64,000 nucleotides of DNA from Chromobotia macracanthus (taxonomy: Eukaryota; Chordata; Actinopteri; Cypriniformes; Botiidae). The notes under the pieces were generated by a model, which did no database searches, was not told the DNA's origin, and saw only the letters and a program-made list of their open reading frames with translations. This document shows, piece by piece, positions 1-10,959 of this stretch. Positions within the stretch are counted from its first letter, which is position 1. Each line of letters opens with the position of its first letter. The DNA lies in NCBI GenBank assembly GCA_036877525.1, contig JAZGTH010000040.1, positions 124,001 to 188,000 on the forward strand. Direction: 5' to 3'. A program made the translations under genes and the position numbers.

Positions 1-1594
1 AAATAAACTCTTTAGATTGGGTCTAATCTTATGATTAGGTCTTCTGTCAACTTAAGCCTTTATTTTGCAATATAACCAGTAGTCTGAGCATGGCTGTTTG
101 CAACATAAGTTAGTGACACAAAGTATTGATCTAACATATGTTATTTAAAAAAATATATTTCTATATGAAACACTAATAAGACAAGATAAATAGACATAGA
201 AAATATTTTCAGTTACAAAAAATATTTTGAGAAAATATTTTAAAATAAATAAGTATTACAGAGAACAATTAAGTATTTTTTGTGTTTGGCTAGCTTTCAT
301 TCATCATAGTGGTCTTAGATTTCAGGTCTGGATGCATTTTGTTAAATAAATTCAATAAATAGTTCACCTAAAAATTAGGTGATGAATGCCAAAACGTCAA
401 ATTCAGACTGAACAATCTTCTAGACAGAATGAGTTGAGCAGCATGTTTTCTGTCAGCTGAGCTGGTACTGACTGGTCTGGCTAAACAGGGTTTGTTGCTC
501 TCTGAACACAATAATTTAACACCATGACCAGACTAATGATCTGACCAGCATTTGAAAATTAACCGATTATTTATTACTTTATTCTAAAGAAATACACAAT
601 TCATACTTTACATTTTCTTTCTACATTAGGCATTATTACATATGCATTACTACTTCTACTTAAAAAAAAGTAAAAAACAGTCCAATACAGTTTCAGCTAA
701 TGACACCTATAGTATTCATAGAGTATATTACCATTTCACGTTTTTTACAGTAAAACAGTATATGCTTTATATTGCTTACATTATGCCACATACTGTTGTC
801 ACAGTAAAAACACATGACAGTGTTTATATGCTACATTAGTACAATTAACACTACAACTAACAATTTATATAAACACCTTTATATAAGCATGTTTTATTTT
901 CATAATAGCTAACAGTTAAATATACTTACACTACATCTTGTGTGGAAGCTGTATCTGCCATTGTTACACAGTGGAGCAGAAAACATTCATGCTTTCACTC
1001 AAAGAAGGAAGTGTGTTTTCTAATATCAACTACTGCCCCCTTTCTAGAAATGAAGTTTTGCTGGTAACCTGCACAGTACATGAGAACACAGAAGACAGTG
1101 GAATTCAAAGGAGAAAATAATAAACAAACTGATTACTATACACTACAAAACAGTCAGAAAAACACATTGCCCATCTTTTAGAATTAATTATCTTAGACTT
1201 ACCTTGTTTAAAAACTTTACACTGCAATAAAATTTCTGTTCTAATGCTATGACCCCCTAAAACAAAATCCATATTATTCCCTTGATCCATATTATTTTTT
1301 AAACTCATACATCAAAGCATAAATATGTACATGCCAAAGTAGACTTCAAACAAATCTCTTTTTGTACCTCAAATTTTGTACCTGCAATATTTCTAAAGAA
1401 TTTTAGGTCCAAAAATTTTTTTAAATGATCAGTGGCACTATGACCTTGCTCTTCGATGTTTTCAGTCTGACTTCCCTGTGATAGGTTACGCTATAATTTT
1501 ATATTATTTTAATAGGGTTTAATAGGGACTTGATTACTATTAGTACTGATAAGAAATATCTCCTTTAGTAAATGTATTTATTTGCAATATGAAA
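1..1594 (+). repeat. Diverged direct copy of the nars2 upstream region (left copy)
   Basis: Collinear with 37294-38377 in the same orientation. Shared landmarks in order are a block around the phrase cctttattttgcaatayaacc (50-78 versus 37342-37370), a stretch ending in tagtggtcttagayttcagg, the tagacamaatgag/agctgagctgg stretch, the ctaatatcaactactgc block (1020 versus 38067) and the tatgacsttctt to caatatgaaa block (1438-1594 versus 38239-38377). Many substitutions and indels show the duplication is not recent. Homology ends just short of the putative nars2 promoter, and the SINE at 1619 follows. No coding potential is convincing here; the short ORFs at 642-839, 938-1120 and 1105-1308 are random. 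Confidence 0.8.
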
Positions 1595-1618
1595 TGTATA
1601 TATTAACATTATTTTGTA

Positions 1619-1705
1619 GTGTTCCTGCAGCTCAACTGGTAGAGCATTGCCTTAGCAGCGCAAAGGTTTCGATTGACAGGGAACACACAAACTGAAAAAA
1701 ATGTG
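1619..1705 (+). mobile_element. tRNA-derived SINE remnant
   Basis: Begins with a tRNA-like head. A box A-like segment (gctcaactggtagagcatt) and a box B-like segment (ggtttcgattgacagg) surround an Ala-like TTAGCA loop, and the head runs into a non-tRNA tail with an A-run. The T-stem is broken, so it is a SINE head rather than a working tRNA-Ala. Heads of this kind are common in cyprinid SINEs. Confidence 0.6.
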
Positions 1706-1934
1706 CCCCAGATTGCAAGGCTATTTCACGCTTCTGCTTGGAGGATGTGGAATACTTGACCTTAAAATGTTGTCCATTTTATTTGGCAAGAGAACTGCAG
1801 TGCTTAATTATTAGCATTGTGCACATCGCTCCCTCTGCCACTAAACAAGCTGCACAACATGATTAACAGGCATGAGAACTCATACCCAGACAGTGCTTTC
1901 GTTATTCTGGGATTCTGAGATTTTAACCACTGTA
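1706..1934. other. Intergenic, nothing recognised
   Basis: No convincing ORF, RNA or repeat structure seen between the SINE and the LINE remnant. Confidence 0.4.
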
Positions 1935-3335
1935 ATCCACTGAAAAAGTTTGTGAGCTTTCCAACCAGAGGATACCAGACACTTGACCACTGTTACAGCA
2001 ACATTAAAACGCATACACTGCTGTATTTAAACCACACTTTGGTAAATCTGACCCCTAGTAGTCCTGCTAAAGCCTACATCAAGAAACTGAAGGCTAAGCC
2101 AGTTATAGTCAGAACTATTAACACCTGGACTGACAGCGCATGGGCAAACCTGCAGATCTGCCTAGAAATCTCAAACATGAACATTTTTAAAGATGCCACA
2201 GACAACATTAAGTATACAGAGACTGTAAGTGATTATATCATCTGTGTCCCCTCCAGAACTGTACGTATATTCCCAAACCAATGACCCTGGTTTAATGCCG
2301 ATGTACGCATAAAAAACAGGTACAGATGTGGGCCTTCAAATCTGCAGACAGTGTGAAGTACAAACAGGCCCAATACGAGCTACGGATGTCCTTTAAGGCT
2401 GCTAAGAGGGCATATTCCCAAAGACTTGTAGTATGTGGCAGGGTATCCAGTCTGTCACAAACAACAGGAAAAGCTTAGACATGGAGGTCAGGGACACCTT
2501 ACAGCCTTAACAGTTTCTATTCCAGGTTTGACCAAAACAACACAGACACCCCCACAAAAACCCCTGTGACCCTGCGGACGCTACACTACAGGTGACATCC
2601 ACACAGGTCCTTAAGGCTCTGAAGCAAGTGAATCCTCATAAGGCAACAGGTCCGGATGGCGTTTCACATAGAGTCCTAAAAATCTGTGCATAACAACTAT
2701 CAGGTGTGTACATCTTCAACCTGTCCCTAATACAAGCGGCATTCCCCCAAATTTTCAAGTCCAGCATCATCATCCCGGTCGCCAAGAAACCAGATGCATC
2801 CCCCCACAATGACTAGAGACCAGTGGCACTCACACCAGTAGCCATGAAGTGCATGGAAAAGCTGATCCTTAAACACATCAACACTGTCATCCCTGACACC
2901 ATTGACCCCTACAGTTTGCCTACCGTCCTAACAGATCAGTGGACGACACAGTGGCCCTGGCCCTCCACTACACCCTACAACACCTGGTCTGCAGCAGAAC
3001 ATATGCCAGGATGCTTTTCCTGGACTATAGTTCTGCATTTAACACCATCCATCTAGGCAGGCTGTTTTTGAAGCTGAGCGACCTCAGCATCGTGACCACC
3101 ACCTGTAACTTGATTCTGGATTTTCTTACGGACAGACCACAGGCGGTGAGGATGGGAGGAAAGGTCGCTGCCATTAGTACCTGATCTGGGTCTTATCAAG
3201 GGTGAGGACGAGGTGGGCTACAGGGCTGCAGTCAACAACATAATTGTCTACGAAGAGGACAAGACAACGACCTCATCCTCAGTATAGACAAAACAAAGGA
3301 GATCATCATAGACTTGATGATCTTGAAGCATAGAC
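1935..3335 (+). mobile_element. Decayed L2/CR1-like non-LTR retrotransposon (endonuclease end plus reverse transcriptase)
   Basis: Translation in several frames gives pieces in the order of a fish LINE ORF2. First come the end of the endonuclease domain (RGYQTLDHCYSNI at about 1964-2002) and the linker with NADVRIK (about 2296-2316). The fingers/palm region follows, with LKALKQVNPHKATGPDGVSHRVLK-like sequence at about 2612-2680 and a proline-valine-alanine-leucine block at 2821. RT motif A (MLFLDYSSAFNTI) is at 3011-3049, followed by LDFLTDRPQAVR. A tail piece, LILSIDKTKEIIIDL, sits near 3270-3316. The catalytic YADD/FxDD motif is missing between 3180 and 3260, where sequence seems deleted. 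Stops and frameshifts interrupt every frame, so it is a dead copy. Clade assignment is from motif style only. Confidence 0.85.
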
Positions 3336-3538
3336 TTAAAAGTCTTGAAGTCCTGAAGCAAATTTTCTATGTCTTAACATAATATTTGCCAATGCTGGTG
3401 AAATCCTATAAATTCAAAGCCTGAAATAGACAAAAAATCCACATACAATTCAAAATTGCCAACTTCCTGTTGGGCAGAGCTAATGAATGTAATTTCAAAA
3501 GTAGACTGGCTCGATGAGACCAAAACATGTATTAAGTG
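3336..3538. other. Intergenic, nothing recognised
   Basis: A short stretch with internal sub-repeats of a gacttgatgatcttgaag-like phrase (3310-3358). No gene seen. Confidence 0.3.
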
Positions 3539-4035
3539 TGATAACATCTTGGGTTACATATGTAACCCTGTTCCCTGAGATGTGGAATGAGACGCTGCAT
3601 GAGCTTGACACTATGGGGAAAGCGCTTCAGGCACGCCCGAGTCTAAACACATGTAAAAGCAGACCTATTTATAGGCAAGTTCAAGTCAAGTCACATAGCA
3701 TTGCGCACCACAAAGCCTTTAAAAAGCGCCTGCAAAATACATCATCAGCTTAGGTCTGAAGAAAGGTCGTACAAGCGAAACGAGATGTGGTAAAGCGATG
3801 CAGTGTCTCGTTCCCCATCTCAGGAAACAGGGTGACATATGTAACCTGAGACGTTCCCTTTCGAGGGAACTCAACGCTGTGTCAGCTTGACGCTATGGGA
3901 AGTAATACCCACTATGCCATAGTGAGGGAAGGCCTGCCCCAAAAGCTATGAAACATTGGCACAGAGCATAAGAACAGATTTAGACTTATCACCCCAGGAG
4001 GACCTGAGCGTCTGAAGTTGAGACATAAATCCTCA
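3539..4035. mobile_element. Palindromic-ended fish repeat (non-autonomous element)
   Basis: The left part starts with the palindrome ggttacatatgtaacc and a ttccctgagatg arm (3551-3580). An inverted counterpart, ccatctcaggaaacagggtgacatatgtaacc, lies at 3816-3848. A second arm block (gacgttccctttcgagggaac, gtcagcttgacgctatggga) follows. The segment from about 3885 to 4023 recurs inside every long array unit (for example 6230-6376), so part of this element was present before the array amplified. No transposase is encoded, and family identity is not assigned. Confidence 0.6.
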
Positions 4036-4640
4036 AGGCTCTGACTGGACACAACAAATGAAGCCTCTCTTGACACTGAAGACAGGACATTCTTTAAGCA
4101 GGTCAGCCTGGTACACCTGCAAAACCGCCATGATGTTAAAACAGGTACGAGAAATAAAACTCCCAACCTAGAATAAAATTCCCATCCGAGTCAAACCTAG
4201 AATCTTTTGGGGCAAGGGGCAACAAAACGCTTGCAGAATAAGCGCCACCACCTTCCATCTTCGCATTCGGTGTGTAACAGTTTCTAAGCATCTTTGTATT
4301 TCTTATGCTCTGATGTAAACTTAAGATATAAATAGAGTAATACTTTGTTGTTACAATTGGAGCTGTTGGTCAGATAAAAATGTTGAAAAGTATTGCTTAA
4401 TAAAGTGTACATTTTCCATTGCAAAACATACACGAATGCATATATTAAGCAAAATGGAAAATGGGATAGTAATAACATAATTATCAAAATAGCAGAGTGA
4501 GTTTTGATACAGTGTCTTAAAGACAGAAGAAAACATGAGTACAGGAATTAAATGGATGTCTAAAGGGCACCATTTGTTTTCTATTCGACTATCAGACGTG
4601 TTAAAATGGATAAGTACATAAAAACATAAGCTTTCAGAGT
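4036..4640. repeat. Decayed left edge of the tRNA array
   Basis: Diverged match to array sequence. A tRNA-Arg-like fragment lies at about 4140-4210 (agtcaaacctagaatc, as in the Arg pseudogenes). 4390-4580 aligns loosely with the unit segment that follows the Tyr pseudogene (gtgcacattctccaatgcaaaac through gatggacaccttttg, e.g. 8142-8317). It is much more diverged than any unit is from another, as expected at the end of a concerted array. Confidence 0.6.
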
Positions 4641-4802
4641 AAGTGCCTCTAAACCGCCATCTTCTCATACTGGCTTTGCTCTCTCATCTTCCATCAACGA
4701 ACACCAAAAGACACAAACATACAACGTCCTTTGTTTTCAGACCGAGGTTTAATGAAATGAAATGGCAGTCACATTTTAAATGTAGTGTAAAACACAAAAG
4801 TG

Positions 4803-4870
4803 TGCCCCCTATGAGGCTCGAACTCACAACCTTCAGATCATGAGACTGACACGCTGCCTAACTGCGTCAC
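4803..4870 (-). pseudogene. tRNA-Met(CAT) pseudogene, 5' end lost
   Basis: The T-arm, anticodon arm and CAT anticodon are recognisable. The 5' acceptor strand and its junction with the D-arm are missing (the sequence jumps to cactagtgcc), and several stem bases differ from the other copies. Confidence 0.8.
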
Positions 4871-5518
4871 TAGTGCCTGGGCCTGCACTTCTGACAGTGC
4901 GTCGCCTGTGCTGAGGGCCTGTGCTCAGAAGCTTCTTGTCCATTGTCAGGCAAATTGGGTCGGCGCGGCCCCCCCCCCAACCCGGCCCTAATATGCTTCC
5001 CTGGAACAAATGTCACAAGACCTGCTGCTTTTGGCAGGAAATAGGAAGTTTAGACAGCTACAGACTATCTAGAGCACATCACCACACCATCGAACATGAT
5101 GGAGAGAGCCAAGGAAGTCTGAAGGCGTTGATTCCATTTGCACTTCTGACAATGCTGCTGTTGTGCTTTTCCATTGTCAGACTGTTAGATTTGCAGCCTT
5201 AAAACGAACCCTTGTATTAGAAAGTACAGACAGCTGGAAAATAGCTGGATCACATCATCACACACTGAACATGAAGCTGTTTGTTTGCATCTTTTGGTGG
5301 CGGTTTTGGTACGTCGGTGGTATTCAATTCACTTAGCCATTTCATGTTGCTGTAGTGTTGTTTGTCAGCCATTTTGGATTTTCTGAAAAGGGCATGCCGT
5401 GAGCTTTTAAATACATCTCCATATTTTTTGCGATTGTCTCCACTGAACAAGACAACAGTCGCACATCTGTGGCTTGAACAGCAAGGGACGTCACGCATCC
5501 GAAAGGTAAAACCTTAAC

Positions 5519-5605
5519 TCCTTCGAGCCGGAATCGAACCAGCGACCTAAGGATGGCCATTGACAAACCTACAGTCCTCCGCTCTACCATCTGAGCTATC
5601 GAAGG
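5519..5605 (-). tRNA. tRNA-Tyr (GTA), with 14-nt intron
   Basis: The 73-base mature form follows the vertebrate tRNA-Tyr pattern. The 7-bp acceptor is CCTTCGA/TCGAAGG, box A is AGCTCAGATGGTAGAGC and box B is GGTTCGATTCC. A 14-nt intron sits one base 3' of the GTA anticodon, the canonical place. A TTTT terminator on the minus strand lies 8-13 bases past the 3' end. All stems pair, so it looks functional. Confidence 0.93.
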
Positions 5606-5817
5606 GCAAATGTGGCCTGTGATCTACTTACTTTAAAATTGAGGCAAATTTTGCTATTGACGTATTGCTTAACAAAGTGTACATTCTCTAATTCTAAACA
5701 GGCCTATGCTTATGCAAAGCAAAAAATAAAGAGATAGTCATAACATAATAATCAAAGTAACAATGTGTGTTTTCACTCAGAGTCGTAAAGACTTTTTTAA
5801 AACAACAGAAAAGCGTG

Positions 5818-5850
5818 GGCCGCGAATCCTAGCCACTAGACCACCAGGGA
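5818..5850 (-). pseudogene. tRNA-Glu fragment (5' portion)
   Basis: Only the 5' acceptor strand, D-arm and start of the anticodon stem remain. The anticodon and T-arm are gone. Confidence 0.8.
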
Positions 5851-6227
5851 GGGCGGTTGCTGGACAGCTCCCCACAGCGGCTGTGGGTGTCTGGCTCAAT
5901 GTGTTGGGCATAGCAATTAGATGATCATTGTCATTATGTAGCAGGTAACAAACTGTAAAATACAGGAAAAAATATAGGCTTATGTATACATGCATGTGCA
6001 TTTATATATGTGTATGTGGTCATCCAGTATGTTAAGCTTACAACATACAATCATTTATCACAGCTAATATATTTATCAAGAGGGTGAAAACAAAAGCACT
6101 TGAATGACTTCACAACATGAAACTTGAAAAAACTCAGTGATCAATTAGCATAGGGTTATAAGCATCCAGCAAACAGAATGTTTCCCTAACGTTTCCATAT
6201 AGTGCACATTTGGTTGTTTTTATCTCT

Positions 6228-6376
6228 GCGTCAGCTTGAAGCTATGGGAAAGTAACTATGTACCCACTATGCTACAGTGAGGGAAGGCCTGCCCCAAATG
6301 CTGTGAAACATTGGCACAGAGCATGGGAACAGATTTAGACCTATCAAACCAGGAGGACCTGAGCGTCTGGAGTTGA
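6228..6376. repeat. Array copy of the palindromic-ended element, right part
   Basis: Matches 3885-4023 (gtcagcttgaagctatggg through gaggacctgagcgtctgg). Copies recur at the same place in units 5, 9 and 10. Confidence 0.65.
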
Positions 6377-6699
6377 GTTCAAGTCCAAGCTATAACATTT
6401 AATAAATGTGTGCAGGTAATCAAGGAACACCAAAAGACGCAAACAAACAACATCCTTGGTTTTCTCCATCTTACTCGGCTGGTGTGATGATGTGATTTAG
6501 ATAGTCTCTAGCTGTCTACCCCACAACAGGGTTGTGTGATGTTTGATCCAAGGAGGCGTATTAAGGGCGGGTTTATAGGCAGCGTTGCTGATCTACTTGC
6601 CTGACAGTGGACAAGCAGCTACCGAGGGCCCTCAGCACAGGCGAAGCGTTATCTGAAGTGCAGGTCCAGGCTCTAGTGGGTGAACCACGTTGCGGGCTT

Positions 6700-6773
6700 G
6701 CCTCGTTGGCGCAGTTAGGCAGCGCGTCAGTCTCATAATCTGAAGGTCGTGAGTTCGAGCCTCACACGGGGCA
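6700..6773 (+). tRNA. tRNA-Met elongator (CAT)
   Basis: 74 bases, identical to the minus-strand Met genes over the mature sequence although its flanks are diverged. Box A (GCGCAGTTAGGCAGCGC), CTCATAA anticodon loop and box B (GAGTTCGAGCC) are all present, with TTTT at 6782. The elongator rather than initiator form is shown by the GCCTCGT acceptor start. Confidence 0.95.
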
Positions 6774-6923
6774 TTGTTGTGCTTTTCTGATTCGCCTACA
6801 AGCCTGTATCGATCAGACGTCAAATGAGAGGCAGCCTCATTGTGAGGAGTAAAACGCTGTTTTCTTCTAACACAATGAGCCAGGCACCCACAGCTCCTGT
6901 GAGGGCAGGGCAGTTTCAGGCAT

Positions 6924-6994
6924 TCTCTGGTGGTCTTGTGGTTAGGATTTTGCGCTTTCACCGCCGTGGCCTGGTTCGAATCCCGGTCAGGGAA
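6924..6994 (+). tRNA. tRNA-Glu-like (TTC), degenerate
   Basis: The acceptor stem pairs (TCTCTGG/TCAGGGA with G-T pairs) and the loop reads CTTTCAC, giving TTC. The anticodon stem has a T-C mismatch, the T-stem has a mismatch and one base is missing. TTTT follows at about 7000. It may be transcribed, but probably gives a poor tRNA. Confidence 0.6.
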
Positions 6995-7390
6995 CGTGCT
7001 TTTAACACCCCTCGGCATTATGCGTCCATTTAAATCGTGCGCATCAGTAATCAATGTTGTCTATACATGATAGATATAGGAATTTATTGGCGTCTCAGAG
7101 AACCAAAGTTGACAATCATTACACAATGTTCCCTTCAAGGATCATGCTTTTCTGTTGGATTCACAAAGTCTTTTGGACACTTAACTCACATTAGTCATAT
7201 CAATGACATCAGCCCACCACACCAAACATATTTCCCATCTTTGATGTAAATCTTCAGTGACTTGGCATGATGTCCATCAAGTTGGTGACAATCACATGAA
7301 ATCTTTAGGAGTATTTAAATGTTCACACCATGCCCTTTTCAGAAAATCCACAATGACTGACAAACAACCAGGTAGGAGAAATAAAACACC

Positions 7391-7514
7391 AGAGCCAGCC
7401 AGGAGTCAAACCTAGAATCGTCTGATCCATAGGCAGATGCGTTATCCATTGTGCAATGGATAACGTGTCTGACTACAGATCGAAAGATTCTAGGTTTGAC
7501 TCCTCGCTGGCTCG
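7391..7514. pseudogene. Head-to-head pair of tRNA-Arg(ACG)-like pseudogenes forming a hairpin
   Basis: Left half on the minus strand and right half on the plus strand each carry the 3' three-quarters of tRNA-Arg (box B-like AGGTTTGACTCCT, 3' end GGCTGGCTCG or GCTGGCTCG). Both lack the 5' acceptor strand. They meet at an 11-bp perfect inverted repeat around 7441-7464 with a two-base loop. The anticodon loops are altered (ACA-like on plus, ATG-like on minus), so neither is a normal Arg tRNA. Weaker inverted similarity continues outward to about 7335 and 7605. Confidence 0.8.
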
Positions 7515-7865
7515 TTGGGTGATTTATTTCTCTTAGCCATTTCATGCCATTGGGCGGCTGCTGTATGGTTGTTTGTCAGCCATTTTGGATTTTGTGAAAA
7601 CTTTTAAATCCTCCTCCTACATATTTTATGTGATTGTCATCAAACTCAGTGAACATCATGCCAAGACACTGAAGATTTACATCAAACTTGGGAAGTATGT
7701 TTGGAAGATTTTCTCCTTCTTCTTTGATGGCATGATCCTGCTAGACTTCTTGTCTTGGTTAGATTCTTAGTCGGGGGCACTTCTTAGACTTCCCATAGCC
7801 GAAGCTCACACATCTGTGGCTTTAACAGCAAGGAACATCACGCTTTCAACAGGTAAAACGTAAAT

Positions 7866-7952
7866 TCCTTCGATCCGGAATCACATCAGCGACCTCAGGA
7901 TGGCCAATGATAAACCTACAGTCCTCCGGTGTACCATCTGAGCCATCGAAGG
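7866..7952 (-). pseudogene. tRNA-Tyr pseudogene
   Basis: Same length and intron position as the intact Tyr genes. The T-loop has changed from GGTTCGATTCC to TGATGTGATTCC, destroying box B, and D-arm bases are changed (GGTACACCGG for GGTAGAGCGG). Confidence 0.85.
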
Positions 7953-8423
7953 TCTGGCACGTTGCATATTCTACTGTGCAAAGAGTCTGTGTAGGGTTTT
8001 ATGCGTTTGTAAACGTTTTCTACGCACCTCCAGGTTTATAGTGTGCTGATGGCAACTCAATATGAAAACAAACCGATACTCTGCTATTATAATTGAGGTT
8101 CTTGGGTAAATGTAAACATTGTGCTTAATGTGCTTAAAATAGTGCACATTCTCCAATGCAAAACACACAAATGTTTATGCAAAGCACGAGAATAAATTGG
8201 ATAGTAAAAACATAATAATCAAAGTAACAAAGTACATGTTCACACAGAGCTTTAAAGACTTACTGAATTCAACAGAAAGCATGATTGTTGATGGGACCAT
8301 TCTGTAATGATGGACACCTTTTGTTTTCTGAGATATCAGTAAGGTACTGTAGCTATCTGGCAGTTATTAGTATAGACAGTTGCGTTGTATAAAGGGGCAC
8401 GTGTGTAAGATGTTAAAAGCACA

Positions 8424-8495
8424 TTCCCTGACCGGGAATCGAACCCGGGCCGCGGCGGTGAGAGCGCCGAATCCTAGCCACTAGACCACCAGGGA
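8424..8495 (-). tRNA. tRNA-Glu (CTC)
   Basis: 72 bases. Acceptor is TCCCTGG/TCAGGGA, box A is GGTCTAGTGGCTAGG, the loop CTCTCAC gives CTC, and T-arm is CCGGGTTCGATTCCCGG. Follows the vertebrate tRNA-Glu-CTC pattern. TTTT lies 6-9 bases past the 3' end. Confidence 0.95.
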
Positions 8496-8675
8496 GGACA
8501 TGTGGCTTTTTGGCCCGCCAAAGCAGCTGTGGGTCTGTTGCTCAATGTGTTAGGAGACACTGGCATTTTTATCCTTAAGAGAGGGCTGTCTCTCGTTTGT
8601 CTTCAGAGACAAACAGGCCGTTTAACGAAGTGAAATGGCAGTCACATTTTAAATGTAGTGTAAAACACAAAAGTG

Positions 8676-8749
8676 TGCCCCGTGTGAGGCTCGAACTCAC
8701 GACCTTCAGATTATGAGACTGACGCGCTGCCTAACTGCGCCAACGAGGC
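8676..8749 (-). tRNA. tRNA-Met elongator (CAT)
   Basis: 74 bases, all arms intact, TTTT four bases past the 3' end. Confidence 0.95.
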
Positions 8750-9407
8750 AAGCTGGGCGTGTGGCTCGCCCACTAGTGCCTGGGCCTGCACTTCTGACAG
8801 TGCGTCGCCTGTGCTCAGAAGCTTCTTGTCCATTGTCAGGCAAGTACATCGGCAGCGCTGCCTAAGAACCCGGCCCTAATATGCTTCCCTGGATCAAATG
8901 TCACAAGACCTGCTGCTTTTGGCAGGAAATAGGAAGTTCAGACAGCTACAGACTATCTAGAGCACATCACCACACCATCGAACATGATGGAGAGAGCCAA
9001 GGAAGTCTGAAGGCGTGGATTCCATTTGCACTTCTGACAATGCTGCTGTTGTGCTTTTCCATTGTCAGACTGTTAGATTTGCAGCCTTAAAATGAACCCT
9101 TGTATTAGAAAGTACAGACAGCTGCAAAATAGCTGGATCACATCATCACACACTGAACATGAAGCTGTTTGTTTGCATCTTTTGGTGGCGGTTTTGGTAC
9201 GTCGGTGGTATTCAATTCACTTAGCCATTTCATGTTGCTGTAGTGTTGTTTGTCAGCCATTTTGGATTTTCTGAAAAGGGCATGCCGTGAGCTTTTAAAT
9301 ACATCTCCATATTTTTTTGCGATTGTCTCCACAGAACAAGACAACAGTCGCACATCTGTGGCTTGAACAGCAAGGGACGTCACGCATCCGAAAGGTAAAA
9401 CCTTAAC

Positions 9408-9494
9408 TCCTTCGATCCGGAATCACATCAGCGACCTAAGGATGGCCAATGACAAACCTACAGTCCTCCGGTGTACCATCTGAGCCATCGAAGG
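9408..9494 (-). pseudogene. tRNA-Tyr pseudogene
   Basis: T-loop and D-arm defects as at 7866. The intron and nearby bases mix features of the intact and pseudogene Tyr copies of L units. Confidence 0.85.
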
Positions 9495-9965
9495 TCTGGC
9501 ACGTTGCATATTCTACTGTGCAAAGAGTCTGTGTAGGGTTTTATGCGTTTGTAAACGTTTTCTACGCACCTCCAGGTTTATAGTGTGCTGATGGCAACTC
9601 AATATGAAAACAAACCGATACTCTGCTATTATAATTGAGGTTCTTGGGTAAATGTAAACATTGTGCTTAATGTGCTTAAAATAGTGCACATTCTCCAATG
9701 CAAAACACACAAATGTTTATGCAAAGCACGAGAATAAATTGGATAGTAAAAACATAATAATCAAAGTAACAAAGTACATGTTCACACAGAGCTTTAAAGA
9801 CTTACTGAATTCAACAGAAAACATGATTGCTGTTGGGAACATTCTGTAATGATGGACACCTTTTGTTATCTGAGATATCAGTAAGGTACTGTAGCTATCT
9901 GGCAGTTATTAGTATAGACAGTTGCGTTGTATAAAGGGGCACGTGTGTAAGATGTTAAAAGCACA

Positions 9966-10037
9966 TTCCCTGACCGGGAATCGAACCCGGGCCGCGGCGG
10001 TGAGAGCGCCGAATCCTAGCCACTAGACCACCAGGGA
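9966..10037 (-). tRNA. tRNA-Glu (CTC)
   Basis: Intact 72-base copy with terminator. Confidence 0.95.
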
Positions 10038-10217
10038 GGACATGTGGCTTTTTGGCCCGCCAAAGCAGCTGTGGGTCTGTTGCTCAATGTGTTAGGAGAC
10101 ACTGGCATTTTTATCCTTAAGAGAGGGCTGTCTCTCGTTTGTCTTCAGAGACAAACAGGCCGTTTAACGAAGTGAAATGGCAGTCACATTTTAAATGTAG
10201 TGTAAAACACAAAAGTG

Positions 10218-10291
10218 TGCCCCGTGTGAGGCTCGAACTCACGACCTTCAGATTATGAGACTGACGCGCTGCCTAACTGCGCCAATGAGGC
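10218..10291 (-). tRNA. tRNA-Met elongator (CAT), acceptor variant
   Basis: Position 6 of the acceptor stem is A instead of G (GCCTCAT), giving an A-C mismatch with base 67. Otherwise intact. Confidence 0.85.
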
Positions 10292-10959
10292 AAGCTGGGC
10301 GTGTGGCTCGCCCACTAGTGCCTGGGCCTGCACTTCTGACAGTGCGCCTGTGCTAAGGGCCTGTGCTCAGAAGCTTCTTGTCCATTGTCAGGCAAGTACA
10401 TCGGCAGCGCTGCCTAAGAACCCGGCCCTAATATGCTTCCCTGGATCAAATGTCACAAGACCTGCTGCTTTTGGCAGGAAATAGGAAGTTCAGACAGCTA
10501 CAGACTATCTAGAGCACATCACCACACCATCGAACATGATGGAGAGAGCCAAGGAAGTCTGAAGGCGTGGATTCCATTTGCACTTCTGACAATGCTGCTG
10601 TTGTGCTTTTCCATTGTCAGACTGTTAGATTTGCAGCCTTAAAATGAACCCTTGTATTAGAAAGTACAGACAGCTGCAAAATAGCTGGATCACATCATCA
10701 CACACTGAACATGAAGCTGTTTGTTTGCATCTTTTGGTGGCGGTTTTGGTACGTCGGTGGTATTCAATTCACTTAGCCATTTCATGTTGCTGTAGTGTTG
10801 TTTGTCAGCCATTTTGGATTTTCTGAAAAGGGCATGCCGTGAGCTTTTAAATACATCTCCATATTTTTTTGCGATTGTCTCCACAGAACAAGACAACAGT
10901 CGCACATCTGTGGCTTGAACAGCAAGGGACGTCACGCATCCGAAAGGTAAAACCTTAAC

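Larger units (their letters stand above)
4803..8675. repeat. Array unit 1 (long)
   Basis: This is the leftmost and most diverged unit. Its leading Met gene is broken, but it has intact Tyr, plus-strand Met and Glu(CTC). A C-run and lost sequence at 4960-4980 replace the usual aagtacatcggcagcgctgc. Confidence 0.85.
8676..10217. repeat. Array unit 2 (short)
   Basis: 1542 bp: Met, Tyr pseudogene, Glu(CTC). Confidence 0.9.

Noticed and set aside
1619..1705. Candidate tRNA-Ala gene
   Set aside because: The T-stem does not pair, there is no Pol III terminator close by and the 3' sequence is a SINE body.
2823..3184. Two ORFs with reverse-transcriptase similarity considered as a live gene
   Set aside because: Frameshifts and stops separate them and the catalytic Asp-Asp motif is missing, so they are parts of one dead LINE.
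6632..7054. 140-codon minus-strand ORF across the plus-strand Met and Glu genes of unit 1
   Set aside because: It is the antisense of tRNA genes. In units 5, 9 and 10 an insertion near the Met gene splits it into two ORFs.
8881..9090. 69-codon ORF (start MLPWIKCHKTCCFWQEIG) repeated in nearly every unit of the array
   Set aside because: It recurs only because the whole unit is duplicated. It overlaps inter-tRNA spacer, has no recognisable domain, and its conservation equals that of surrounding non-coding bases.
9138..9383. Minus-strand 81-82-codon ORFs (e.g. start MRDVPCCSSHRCATVV) in each unit
   Set aside because: Same reason. One of them runs through the tRNA-Tyr gene region in L units, showing that it is a shadow of RNA genes and spacer.
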